Of a DNA stretch of 11,209 bases, positions 1 to 7,863 are shown one piece after another (the stretch's first letter is position 1; each line of letters starts with the position of its first letter). Under the pieces are notes generated by a model that saw only the letters and a program-made list of their open reading frames with translations, was not told where the DNA came from and did not search any database. Position numbers and translations under genes: made by a program. Where the stretch lies: contig DBDL01000056.1 in NCBI GenBank assembly GCA_002293545.1, forward strand, positions 1-11,209, given 5' to 3'. The DNA comes from Lachnoclostridium sp. UBA933. GTDB lineage: Bacteria > Bacillota > Clostridia > Lachnospirales > Lachnospiraceae.

Positions 1-1071
1 GTTATCGCCGGGCATACACATCTCAACGCCTGCAGGTAATTCGATAACTCCGGTTACGTCAGTCGTACGGAAGTAGAACTGTGGACGATAGCCGTTGAAG
101 AACGGTGTATGACGGCCGCCCTCTTCCTTTGTCAATACGTAAACCTGAGCAGTAAACTTCTTATGACATTTAATTGAACCCGGTTTTGCCAGTACCTGAC
201 CTCTTTCGATTTCGTTCTTCTGAACACCGCGGAGAAGTACGCCGGCATTGTCGCCTGCCTGAGCTTCGTCCAGTTCTTTGTGGAACATTTCAATACCCGT
301 AACTACAACTTTGCGCGTTTCTTCTTTGATACCAACGATTTCTACTTCATCACTTAAATGAAGTGTGCCGGCTTCTACTCTGCCGGTTGCCACAGTACCA
401 CGGCCTGTAATAGAGAATACGTCCTCTACAGGCATGATGAAATCTTTGTCCGTATCCCTCTTGGGATTCGGGATATGCTCGTCTACTGTTTTCATGAGTT
501 CAAGAATCTTGTCGCCCCATTCACTGTTCGGGTCTTCCAGAGCCTTTAATGCGGAACCTTTCACAATCGGACAATCGTTGAAGTTGTACTCTTCCAGCAC
601 TTCCGTGATTTCCATTTCCACTAATTCCAATAATTCTTCATCGTCAACCATGTCACATTTGTTCATGAATACAACGATATAAGGAACGCCTACCTGACGG
701 GACAATAAGATGTGCTCTTTTGTCTGGCTCATAACACCGTCGTCCGCACCTACTACTAAAATAGCTCCGTCCATCTGAGCGGCACCGGTAATCATGTTCT
801 TTACATAGTCGGCATGCCCCGGACAGTCAACGTGTGCATAGTGACGGGCTTCTGTTTCGTACTCAACATGAGCGGTTGAGATTGTGATACCTCTTTCCCT
901 TTCTTCCGGTGCTTTATCAATATTATCAAAAGCCACCGCTTCACCTGTACCAAGACGAACGTTCAGAGTTTTTGTAATAGCAGCGGTAAGCGTCGTCTTA
1001 CCATGATCAACGTGACCAATTGTACCGATATTACAGTGTGGTTTTGTTCTGTTAAATTTTTCCTTAGCCAT
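1..1071 (-). CDS. tuf: Elongation factor Tu (3' end cut by window edge)
   Basis: EF-Tu is the GTPase that carries aminoacyl-tRNA to the ribosomal A site in the cytoplasm. Translation from the ATG at 1071 gives 357 residues with no stop before the window edge. The family is about 395-400 residues, so roughly 40 C-terminal residues of domain III are missing. The G domain is clear: P-loop GHVDHGKT at residues 19-26, the RGITI effector region, DCPGH, and NKCD for guanine recognition. Domain II ([15 protein letters not shown]) follows, then most of domain III. The Cys in HCNIGTIG just before the P-loop agrees with clostridial EF-Tu as I remember it. An AAGGAGGA ribosome site lies 9 nt upstream of the ATG. 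It is the last gene of the str operon here and has its own likely promoter in the gap after fusA. Identity is certain. Confidence 0.99.
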   Translation of the reverse strand, partial: MAKEKFNRTKPHCNIGTIGHVDHGKTTLTAAITKTLNVRLGTGEAVAFDNIDKAPEERERGITISTAHVEYETEARHYAHVDCPGHADYVKNMITGAAQMDGAILVVGADDGVMSQTKEHILLSRQVGVPYIVVFMNKCDMVDDEELLELVEMEITEVLEEYNFNDCPIVKGSALKALEDPNSEWGDKILELMKTVDEHIPNPKRDTDKDFIMPVEDVFSITGRGTVATGRVEAGTLHLSDEVEIVGIKEETRKVVVTGIEMFHKELDEAQAGDNAGVLLRGVQKNEIERGQVLAKPGSIKCHKKFTAQVYVLTKEEGGRHTPFFNGYRPQFYFRTTDVTGVIELPAGVEMCMPGDN

Positions 1072-1136
1072 TTTAAAATGTCCTCCTTAAATTAAATACA
1101 TTTTCATATTTACGATATTTTTTTATATATGACAAT

Positions 1137-1165
1137 ATTATATTTCATGCATGAACAAATATCAA
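1137..1165 (-). promoter_or_regulatory. Probable sigma-A promoter of tuf
   Basis: Read on the minus strand, a TTGATA -35 box (1165-1160) and a TATAAT -10 box (1142-1137) are separated by exactly 17 bp, inside the 97-bp gap between fusA and tuf. Transcription would start near 1130 and give an AT-rich leader of about 60 nt that ends in the tuf ribosome site. The -35 box starts 3 bp after the fusA stop codon. The spacer contains the perfect palindrome TTCATGCATGAA (1144-1155). A separate tuf promoter would let EF-Tu be made in excess over the ribosomal proteins. The function is inferred from box match and spacing only. Confidence 0.75.
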
Positions 1166-1168
1166 GCA

Positions 1169-3289
1169 CTATTTACCATTTTTCTGTGTAAGAATTTTCT
1201 CCTGTACACTTTTGGGTACTTGTTCATACTTTTCAAAGAACATGGAGTAATTTCCGCGTCCTTGTGTGGCGGAACGAAGTTCTGTCGAATATCCGAACAT
1301 CTCTGCAAGCGGTACAAAGGCTCTGATGATTTTGCCGCCTCCAATGTCTTCCATTCCCTCAATACGCCCGCGTTTTGAATTCAAGCTTCCGATTACGTCA
1401 CCCATATAATCTTCCGGGGTCGTGACCTCCACTTTCATAATCGGTTCGACCAGTACCGCACTACCTTTGGACATCGCGTCCTTAAATGCCATGGAACCGG
1501 CAATATGGAATGCCATTTCACTTGAATCGACTTCGTGGTAGGAACCGTCCAATACCGTAGCATGGATTCCAAGTACCGGAAATCCGGCAAGAATACCTGC
1601 CTTGGCGGCTTCCTCGATCCCTGCGCCGACAGCCGGAATATATTCTTTCGGAATATTTCCGCCGACTACTTTTGATTCAAATTTAAACGTTTCTTCACCG
1701 TTTGCATCCATCGGCTCAAAAAGCACCTTACAATGTCCGTATTGACCGCGTCCGCCGGATTGTTTTGCATATTTGCTGTCTACCTCGACTGCTTTTGTAA
1801 ATGTTTCTTTGTAAGCAACCTGAGGTGCGCCGACATTTGCCTCCACCTTATACTCGCGGAGCAGACGGTCAACGATAACCTCTAAGTGCAGCTCTCCCAT
1901 TCCGGCAATAATCGTCTGTCCGGTTTCCGTATTCGTATGCGCACGGAATGTCGGGTCTTCTTCCGCCAGTTTTACCAAAGCTTCACTCATCTTCCCTTGC
2001 GCTACCTTTGTCTTTGGTTCAATCGCAAGTTCGATTACCGGTTCCGGAAATTCCATGGATTCAAGTATAACAGGGTGTTTTTCATCACAGATTGTATCAC
2101 CGGTTGCCGTCAGCTTCAAACCGACTGCGGCGGCAATATCTCCCGAATACACCTTCGCCAGCTCTTCTCTTTTATTGGCATGCATCTGCAAAATACGTCC
2201 GACACGCTCTTTTTTCCCTTTGGTGGCATTCAGTACATAGGAACCGGAGTTCATTGTACCTGAGTACACCCGGAAAAAGGCAAGCTTTCCGACAAACGGA
2301 TCCGCCATGATCTTGAATGCCAATGCCGCAAACGGCTCGTCGTCGCTTGAATGCCTGACCACTTCACTCCCGTTTTCGTCGATTCCGGTAATATCGGAAA
2401 TGTCTGTCGGAGCCGGCATATATTCTACGATGGCATCCAATAACTTTTGCACGCCTCTGTTTCGGTATGCCGTTCCGCAGCATACCGGTATACATGCACA
2501 GGCACATGTCCCTTTTCTCAATGCTTTTTTCAGTTCTTCTTCGGAAGGTTCTTCCCCCTCTAGGTATGCCAGCATCAAATCATCATCTAACTCACAGATT
2601 TTTTCTATCAATTCGGTGCGGTAAAGCTCCGCATCCTCTTTCATATCTTCAGGAATTGCTTCAATCGTTACATCCTCACCTTTTTCATCGTGATAGAGAT
2701 AAGCCTGCATTTCAAATAAATCAATGATTCCTTTAAAATTTTCTTCTTTACCAATCGGTAACTGCAATACAATTGCATTTTTTCCTAATCTGTTTTTAAT
2801 CTGGTCCACTGCGCCATAAAAATCCGCACCCATAATGTCCATTTTATTGATAAATGCCATTCTCGGTACATTATAAGTGTCCGCCTGTCGCCATACATTT
2901 TCGGATTGTGGCTCCACACCGCCTTTTGCACAAAAGACACCAACCGCACCGTCCAGCACGCGAAGCGAACGTTCCACTTCAACCGTAAAGTCAACGTGTC
3001 CCGGCGTGTCTATAATATTGATACGGTATTCCGCCGCATCCGGAATTGCTTCATTTTCCTTTTGGGGCGTCCAATGACAGGTTGTTGCCGCCGATGTGAT
3101 GGTAATTCCCCTTTCCTGCTCCTGCTCCATCCAGTCCATCGTAGCCGTACCTTCATGTGTGTCACCTATTTTATAATTAACACCGGTATAATATAAGATA
3201 CGCTCGCTCAGCGTTGTCTTACCGGCATCAATATGAGCCATAATACCAATGTTTCTCGTTTGTTCCAGCGGATATTCTCTTCCGGCCAA
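1169..3289 (-). CDS. fusA: Elongation factor G
   Basis: EF-G is the GTPase that drives tRNA-mRNA translocation and, with the recycling factor, ribosome recycling. The product is 706 residues; the family is about 690-705. The G domain shows AHIDAGKTT (18-26), RGITI (60-64), DTPGH (94-98) and NKMD (148-151). Domains II-V follow, including the domain IV stretch [12 protein letters not shown] and the C-terminal RGRIEGME region. The start is TTG at 3289: AGGAGG lies 7 nt upstream, reading begins [16 protein letters not shown] as the family expects, and the next Met (residue 17) would cut into the P-loop strand. The gene lies 26 nt after rpsG and so is in the same operon. Oddities are a slightly long insert before DTPGH (about residues 74-87) and a cysteine cluster at C262, C264, C266, C270 and C271. 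Confidence 0.99.
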   Translation of the reverse strand: MAGREYPLEQTRNIGIMAHIDAGKTTLSERILYYTGVNYKIGDTHEGTATMDWMEQEQERGITITSAATTCHWTPQKENEAIPDAAEYRINIIDTPGHVDFTVEVERSLRVLDGAVGVFCAKGGVEPQSENVWRQADTYNVPRMAFINKMDIMGADFYGAVDQIKNRLGKNAIVLQLPIGKEENFKGIIDLFEMQAYLYHDEKGEDVTIEAIPEDMKEDAELYRTELIEKICELDDDLMLAYLEGEEPSEEELKKALRKGTCACACIPVCCGTAYRNRGVQKLLDAIVEYMPAPTDISDITGIDENGSEVVRHSSDDEPFAALAFKIMADPFVGKLAFFRVYSGTMNSGSYVLNATKGKKERVGRILQMHANKREELAKVYSGDIAAAVGLKLTATGDTICDEKHPVILESMEFPEPVIELAIEPKTKVAQGKMSEALVKLAEEDPTFRAHTNTETGQTIIAGMGELHLEVIVDRLLREYKVEANVGAPQVAYKETFTKAVEVDSKYAKQSGGRGQYGHCKVLFEPMDANGEETFKFESKVVGGNIPKEYIPAVGAGIEEAAKAGILAGFPVLGIHATVLDGSYHEVDSSEMAFHIAGSMAFKDAMSKGSAVLVEPIMKVEVTTPEDYMGDVIGSLNSKRGRIEGMEDIGGGKIIRAFVPLAEMFGYSTELRSATQGRGNYSMFFEKYEQVPKSVQEKILTQKNGK

Positions 3290-3296
3290 ATTATTT

Positions 3297-3302
3297 CCTC
3301 CT
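3297..3302 (-). promoter_or_regulatory. Ribosome site fixing the TTG start of fusA
   Basis: A perfect AGGAGG on the minus strand lies 7 nt before the TTG at 3289-3287. No ATG or GTG in the same frame lies at a workable distance, so this site decides the unusual UUG initiation of EF-G. Confidence 0.85.
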
Positions 3303-3315
3303 AACGTTACCTGTT

Positions 3316-3839
<524 letters not shown>

Positions 3840-3908
3840 TCCGCACCAGCTTAAATCTTGCATCTCTATTAATATAAAGCAAAAATTAATCCGGTACTTT
3901 TACATTAG

Positions 3909-4328
3909 TTACTTAGCAGCTTTCGGTCTTTTCGCTCCGTACTTTGAGCGAGCCTGCCTTCTGTTCGCAACACCGGCCGTATCTAATGTACCGCGTACAA
4001 TATGATATCTTGTACCGGGTAAATCCCTTACCCTGCCGCCACGAATAAGAACCACACTATGCTCTTGAAGATTGTGACCTTCGCCCGGAATATAACTTGT
4101 CACTTCAATCTGGTTTGACAAACGTACTCTGGCGATTTTTCGCAATGCAGAGTTTGGCTTCCTTGGCGTTGCGGTACGAACTGACGTACAAACGCCTCTC
4201 TTTTGCGGGGAACTTCCCTCAATGGCTTTCTTCTTCAAAGAGTTGTACGTAGAACCCAGTGCCGGCGACTTTGACTTTTTGTCAACAGTCTTTCTGCCTT
4301 TTCGTACTAATTGGTTAAAAGTTGGCAT
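3909..4328 (-). CDS. rpsL: 30S ribosomal protein S12
   Basis: S12 sits at the interface side of the 30S decoding centre and controls tRNA selection accuracy. The 139-residue product has the long Gram-positive form, with an N-terminal insert (about residues 13-40) relative to E. coli. It shows SPQKRGVC (40-47), KPNSALRK (57-64), [14 protein letters not shown] (79-92), GGRV (97-100), DLPGTRYH and RQARSKYG. Two positions stand out. The conserved TPKKPNS motif reads TPRKPNS (R56) and the conserved GGRVKDLPG reads GGRVRDLPG (R101). These correspond to K43 and K88 of E. coli S12, the main streptomycin-resistance sites. Start is ATG at 4328 with GGAGGTG upstream. It is the first gene of the str operon, 115 bp downstream of a consensus promoter. 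Confidence 0.99.
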   Translation of the reverse strand: MPTFNQLVRKGRKTVDKKSKSPALGSTYNSLKKKAIEGSSPQKRGVCTSVRTATPRKPNSALRKIARVRLSNQIEVTSYIPGEGHNLQEHSVVLIRGGRVRDLPGTRYHIVRGTLDTAGVANRRQARSKYGAKRPKAAK

Positions 4329-4438
4329 TAATTTTCACCTCCTGTAGTTATTTTATGCATTTCGTTCTTTTTGACAAAACCCGTGTTTTGCCGTGTGTGC
4401 TTTTCAATAAACAAAAAAAGCCCCTGTGAACGCATGCT
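4329..4438 (-). promoter_or_regulatory. 5' leader of the str operon mRNA
   Basis: About 110 nt are expected between the predicted start of transcription (near 4438) and the rpsL ATG. The leader contains a GGGGC followed by seven T (about 4425-4415) with no convincing stem in front of it. It also contains a small AT-rich hairpin, GCAAAAC-ACGG-GTTTTGT (4391-4374). It ends with the rpsL ribosome site. No known leader RNA family is recognised. Confidence 0.45.
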
Positions 4439-4443
4439 AAAAC

Positions 4444-4472
4444 ATTATATCGTAGCGGCTTTTGTTTGTCAA
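4444..4472 (-). promoter_or_regulatory. Consensus sigma-A promoter of the str operon
   Basis: On the minus strand, TTGACA (4472-4467) and TATAAT (4449-4444) match the housekeeping consensus at all twelve positions, with the optimal 17-bp spacer. An AT-rich tract (TCAAAATTAAAAAATAG) lies immediately upstream of the -35 box and resembles an UP element. Strength of this order fits a ribosomal protein operon. It lies after cvpA with no gene between it and rpsL. Confidence 0.93.
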
Positions 4473-4482
4473 CTATTTTTTA

Positions 4483-4549
4483 ATTTTGACCGGAACCGGG
4501 ATCTGACCGGGATTTTGACCGGAATCTTAAAAATTGCCCGGAACCGGGA
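4483..4549. repeat. Cluster of short CCGG-containing repeats at the cvpA 3' end
   Basis: The 13-mer ATTTTGACCGGAA occurs exactly at 4483-4495 and again at 4512-4524. The 12-mer CCGGAACCGGGA occurs exactly at 4490-4501 and 4538-4549; the second copy codes for the last residues of CvpA. A further GACCGGGA lies at 4505-4512. The CCGG cores are self-complementary, so several small alternative stems could form in RNA. No stem with a clean U-tract was found, so it is not called a terminator. Confidence 0.6.
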
Positions 4550-5036
4550 ATCCGCTGATTCTGTTTATCACCTCTGCAATCGGGTTCATATCATGCAGCA
4601 ACGTCAAAAGACTGCTCTTTTGCACCAGTGACATAACAAAGGCACACCATTCGACCGATCCGGCAGCCCCGATAACAATCAGTACAATCCATAATAAAAT
4701 AACACCCATAGCAAGTCCGGCCGCCGCCCCTGCCATCCGGTTAAGCTCTTTTAAAACAGGGATACGTTCAACCACTCCAAGTATGTGACCAATGATCCCA
4801 ATGGCAATCATTGATATCACGAAGGACACCGTATAGGCAATACCGCCGCCCGCAAGACTGGTTTGAGGCACGAATCCGGCAATCACCGGGGTTAATGCAA
4901 TAGAAAGAACAATTACCAAAATAAAACGTACCAAATGAAATAATGTTTTTATCAATCCGTTGTAATATCCCGCAAATGTACTGAGCAGAACAATAAGCAC
5001 GGCAGCCGCTTCGGCTATTCTGACCTGACTAAGCAT
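4527..5036 (-). CDS. CvpA-family integral membrane protein
   Basis: A 169-residue, very hydrophobic protein with four likely membrane segments at about residues 8-25, 33-54, 65-88 and 103-126. The layout and the loop sequence LNRMAGAAAGLAMGVI (98-113) match the CvpA family, which in E. coli is tied to colicin V production and purF expression and elsewhere to envelope stress. Its biochemical role is unknown even in well-studied members. Start is ATG at 5036 with a GAGGAAG ribosome site about 5 nt upstream. It follows the DUF5711-like gene by 43 bp on the same strand, so the two are probably co-transcribed. The last residues (FPVPGNF) are coded by one copy of a CCGG-type repeat, which suggests a variable tail. 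Confidence 0.85.
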   Translation of the reverse strand: MLSQVRIAEAAAVLIVLLSTFAGYYNGLIKTLFHLVRFILVIVLSIALTPVIAGFVPQTSLAGGGIAYTVSFVISMIAIGIIGHILGVVERIPVLKELNRMAGAAAGLAMGVILLWIVLIVIGAAGSVEWCAFVMSLVQKSSLLTLLHDMNPIAEVINRISGFPVPGNF

Positions 5037-5067
5037 ATGCTTCCTCTTTTCGTATATTTATGGACAT
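5029..5067 (-). CDS. Possible 12-residue leader ORF before cvpA
   Basis: An ATG at 5067 opens a 12-codon frame (MSINIRKEEAYA) that stops at 5029, overlapping the first codons of cvpA in another frame. An AGGAG ribosome site lies at a good distance and overlaps the DUF5711 gene stop (TGAGGAG). The cvpA ribosome site lies inside this frame. It could couple translation of the two membrane genes or be chance. No homology can be claimed at this length. Confidence 0.2.
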   Translation of the reverse strand: MSINIRKEEAYA

Positions 5068-5079
5068 AAGCGGCACTCC

Positions 5080-6207
5080 TCAGCCGCTCACCTTTATCTC
5101 CTGCAATACATTATCGTCAATGATAAGGTATTTATTGCTTCCGCTCCCCGGCAGAAAGTATGAAATACTGCGGTCAAAACCAAATTTAAACTTTTCTTCG
5201 CCATTGCACCGCAGGATATTGCATTTTTTCTCGGTGGTAAAGATTAATTCATCGTTATAACAGGCAACGGTTTCATAATCATAGGTAATATCGCGGGTCA
5301 TCTCCCTGTTTCCGGCTAAGTCATACAGCTCTAAAACACTGCCCTCACGCTCTGTTTTGTTCAGTATGACGCCTACATGGTTTCCGCCCAAAACAGCACT
5401 CCTTATCTTATCGTCAAATGTCAGTTTAACGGTTTCTTCCGGTTGTTTCATTTCATCAAAAACAGAAAAACCCTTTTCATGAAAGATAACCACCGTATCC
5501 GATCCGGCAAATTCAATCCCGGTAATCATACTGTCCTCAAATGTTTTACCGCTGATTAAGCGGTTCTTGTCCTGACCGACCTCCGAAAAATTATAAAAAT
5601 TCACCTGATTAAATGACGTTCCGTTTTTTACCGTCAGATAAGAAACAACTAAACTGCTGCCGTCATCTGAAATATCAAAATCAACCGGATAACCGCTTTC
5701 GGTTATGTTGGTAGGTATTTCTACAATCAAAGGCGTGACATTGCTGTAAGGATTGTAAATATTGATGACATTGGAATCGGCATCCTCAAGCAATACGGCG
5801 ACAATCCCCTGTTCTGCCACACGCGCTTTCACAATCGGCAAAGTGGTTTCAATCCTTGTACCGGAGTCTTTTCCGTTAAATATGTAACACTCTTTTCCCC
5901 CCGCATTACAGACCGCCACGTATTCGCCGCAAATATCCGCATAGGGTACTTCCATTTCATATCCGCCGTTCCAGAGTATTTTACCTTCATGGTCAAAAGC
6001 GGACGCCCCATCCTTGCTGTATTTAAGGTAATTCTCACCGTATGGCAAATAACGGACGGTATTGCTGTCTTCCCTTTTCCATTCGGAAACCACATCGTAA
6101 CTGCGGTATAACGGGTTGCTGAAGTACACAAAATAAATAATAAACGCCATTATCGCTGCAAGTATGACACCTGCCGCTGCAATCGGAACAACTGCTTTTC
6201 TATTCAT
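5080..6207 (-). CDS. DUF5711-like membrane-anchored beta-rich protein
   Basis: A 375-residue protein with a single N-terminal membrane segment (about residues 5-29, after the basic MNRK) and a long region predicted to lie outside the membrane. The outer part consists of repeated short beta-type units of the kind found in beta-propellers: turns such as FDHEGKILW (about residue 72), ISDDGSSLVVSY, and FDEMKQPEETVKLTF, each alternating hydrophobic strands with Asp/Gly turns. This layout matches the DUF5711 family of Clostridia as I recall it. No catalytic motif is visible and no function is known. Start is ATG at 6207 with AGAAGGGAAA upstream. It lies 56 bp after the LysM gene and 43 bp before cvpA, which suggests one operon acting at the envelope. 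Assignment to DUF5711 is moderate; the anchored beta-propeller description is firmer. Confidence 0.7.
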   Translation of the reverse strand: MNRKAVVPIAAAGVILAAIMAFIIYFVYFSNPLYRSYDVVSEWKREDSNTVRYLPYGENYLKYSKDGASAFDHEGKILWNGGYEMEVPYADICGEYVAVCNAGGKECYIFNGKDSGTRIETTLPIVKARVAEQGIVAVLLEDADSNVINIYNPYSNVTPLIVEIPTNITESGYPVDFDISDDGSSLVVSYLTVKNGTSFNQVNFYNFSEVGQDKNRLISGKTFEDSMITGIEFAGSDTVVIFHEKGFSVFDEMKQPEETVKLTFDDKIRSAVLGGNHVGVILNKTEREGSVLELYDLAGNREMTRDITYDYETVACYNDELIFTTEKKCNILRCNGEEKFKFGFDRSISYFLPGSGSNKYLIIDDNVLQEIKVSG

Positions 6208-6263
6208 ATATAATTTCCCTTCTATAATGCTATTATATATGTTGTGATAAAAATAGAAAAGAG

Positions 6264-7571
6264 TTAATTTGGCATTTTTAATTTTTGTCCGATTCGGATA
6301 TCATCCGCATCGGATAACCCGTTGATTTTCTTTATTTGTTCCACGTAACCGACCGTACGGTAATATTTTTGTGCAATCTGAGATAATGTATCCCCTTTCC
6401 TTACAATATAATTCCAAAAAGCCGGCGTCGTATTTGCTTCTGCCTTTTTGGGTTCCGGTTTGGGTGTTGATATGTTTTCGGGGGAGGGTTTGGGGGCAGG
6501 CTTTGGTTCGGGGGTAGGCTGGGACTCCGGTTTTTTGCCCGGAGTTTTTACCGGTTTTGGTTCTCCGTCCGAATCCTGCCGCTTTGCCGGATCAACCTGT
6601 TCCATCGGCTGTCCGGGTACTTTTTCTTCCCCCTGAATATCCTTTTGCTCTGAAACAGCCGATGAACTGACTGAAACGGCGGCACCGGTTGCCGGTAAAT
6701 TTGCCTGCAAGCGCTCGACCTCTGTTTTGTCAGGTTCTTTTACCGTTTCTCCTTGAAAGGTTTCCTTTATATTCGATATTTGTTCTTCTGCTTTACGGAA
6801 TGCGTTTTGATTCTGCAATGCAACAAATCCAAGAAGAACCGCAAATACAACGATAACGGTACCCAGTCCGACAGAATAACGTCCTTCTTTGCTTCTTTCC
6901 CTGCTTTCTCTGTTTCGCTTGCTTTCAAATCCCGTTTTTTCGGGTATGTATGAATCAATCGGCAGACCTTTTTTGGCTCTCAGCACGTTCCGGATATCCA
7001 GTGCCGTATCCTCCACATGCTCAAAACTGGTTTTGGAATCAATGTATCCCACCATATAGTCACGCATTTCTTCATTTTTTTCATAATAAATATAAAAGCC
7101 TTTTTGCCGCTCCATGACCCCTGCCGTCGACCGGAAAAAGCCTTCGTCTTTTTCTGCGTCATCATATATAAATAAAAGCTTGTCCGCACCCGAAAAATTT
7201 TTTCCGTGAATCACCCTGAGCGTTTCATTGCACGAAACCGGTGTTCCTGGTCCGGAATAATACCACCCTAGAATCTCCAAGCCGGTAAAGTTTTCTTTGA
7301 TATCCGTATAGATATTCCCCCATATGTCTTGTGAAAACTGCTGATCCGTCCGTTCCGCAAACTGACGGATGGCAACCATCCCCGAAATAAACAAATACTT
7401 TACACCCTGCTCTGACCGGTTCGTTCCTAACAATACGCCTGCAATTTCCTTCCCCTCACTCCGTTTTGCTAATTGTTTTGCAAAACTAACCACATAATCT
7501 TCTATGTATATCTTACGATTTCCTTTGCAGTCACCGATTTGCCTCACACTTTTTGGCATTTCCAAAGCCAT
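6264..7571 (-). CDS. Membrane protein with MPN/JAB-like domain and C-terminal LysM
   Basis: A protein of 435 residues. Residues 18-175 resemble an MPN/JAB1 fold: KEIAGVLLG (41-49), a central strand-helix stretch, LEILGWYYSGPG (98-109) and FIYD (134-137). The metal ligands of active JAMM enzymes are absent, with Y105 and G107 where His-x-His would be. A lysine/arginine-rich linker precedes one membrane segment (about 234-252), then a short coiled-coil-like stretch, a Pro/Lys-rich spacer (335-377) and a LysM peptidoglycan-binding domain (387-433). Topology is probably N-inside, LysM outside, bridging cytoplasm and cell wall. The start is taken as ATG 7571 because AAGGGGG lies 8 nt upstream; an ATG at 7592 would add seven residues but lacks a ribosome site. 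It is probably the first gene of an operon with the DUF5711 and cvpA genes. Confidence 0.8.
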   Translation of the reverse strand: MALEMPKSVRQIGDCKGNRKIYIEDYVVSFAKQLAKRSEGKEIAGVLLGTNRSEQGVKYLFISGMVAIRQFAERTDQQFSQDIWGNIYTDIKENFTGLEILGWYYSGPGTPVSCNETLRVIHGKNFSGADKLLFIYDDAEKDEGFFRSTAGVMERQKGFYIYYEKNEEMRDYMVGYIDSKTSFEHVEDTALDIRNVLRAKKGLPIDSYIPEKTGFESKRNRESRERSKEGRYSVGLGTVIVVFAVLLGFVALQNQNAFRKAEEQISNIKETFQGETVKEPDKTEVERLQANLPATGAAVSVSSSAVSEQKDIQGEEKVPGQPMEQVDPAKRQDSDGEPKPVKTPGKKPESQPTPEPKPAPKPSPENISTPKPEPKKAEANTTPAFWNYIVRKGDTLSQIAQKYYRTVGYVEQIKKINGLSDADDIRIGQKLKMPN

Positions 7572-7579
7572 GAACCAAT

Positions 7580-7586
7580 CCCCCTT
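7580..7586 (-). promoter_or_regulatory. Ribosome site fixing the LysM gene start at 7571
   Basis: AAGGGGG on the minus strand lies 8 nt before the ATG at 7571. It lies inside the seven-codon extension that the upstream ATG (7592) would give, so the shorter protein is preferred. Confidence 0.7.
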
Positions 7587-7660
7587 ATGCATTTGCTGTT
7601 CAACAGATTATCATATATCCGTCAGGGAATTTGTCGTTTCATGCTTTGCCCCCCAAAAAC

Positions 7661-7690
7661 ATTATTTCATTATTTTATATAAAATGACAA
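7661..7690 (-). promoter_or_regulatory. Candidate promoter for the LysM-DUF5711-cvpA operon
   Basis: On the minus strand, TTGTCA (7690-7685) is followed after 18 bp by AATAAT (7666-7661). Both are fair matches to the sigma-A boxes. The spacer contains most of a perfect 14-bp palindrome, ATTTTATATAAAAT (7672-7685), that could be an operator or simply AT-rich promoter DNA. It lies in the gap between the divergent LysM gene and yyaC. The gap (7572-7863, 292 bp) otherwise holds no gene that I can support. A 13-bp inverted repeat, GTACGA-A-TCGTAC, lies at 7835-7847, just before yyaC. Confidence 0.4.
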
Positions 7691-7863
7691 AAAAGCGTTG
7701 ATTTTCCGGTACATGCCGTATTTCCTCCGCCGTCCGCCGTTATTTTTGTCAGACTATGAGAGATATTGCGATATTTTCCTTTGACGGGGTGAGTAAATTC
7801 TTCCAAGTTGTCAATACTTACCTTAAAAGAAAGTGTACGAATCGTACGCAGAAACGGAGCTTT

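Noticed and set aside
1886..2263. Open frame on the plus strand opposite fusA.
   Set aside because: Antisense shadow of a strongly conserved gene, with no ribosome site and no recognisable protein features.
4415..4465. Bidirectional terminator made from AAAAAAAGCC and GGCTTTTG around the str promoter.
   Set aside because: The arms are over 30 nt apart and one lies within the promoter spacer, so it would not be in the transcript as a working hairpin.
7786..7825. Sporulation sigma-factor promoter (GAGTA ... CAATACTTA) for yyaC.
   Set aside because: The -10 part matches no forespore or mother-cell consensus without an inserted base; it was not strong enough to report as a feature.
7756..7863. 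Longer yyaC reading frame starting at ATG 7756.
   Set aside because: No ribosome site, the added 36 residues do not resemble the family, and the stretch holds a palindrome more typical of regulatory DNA.
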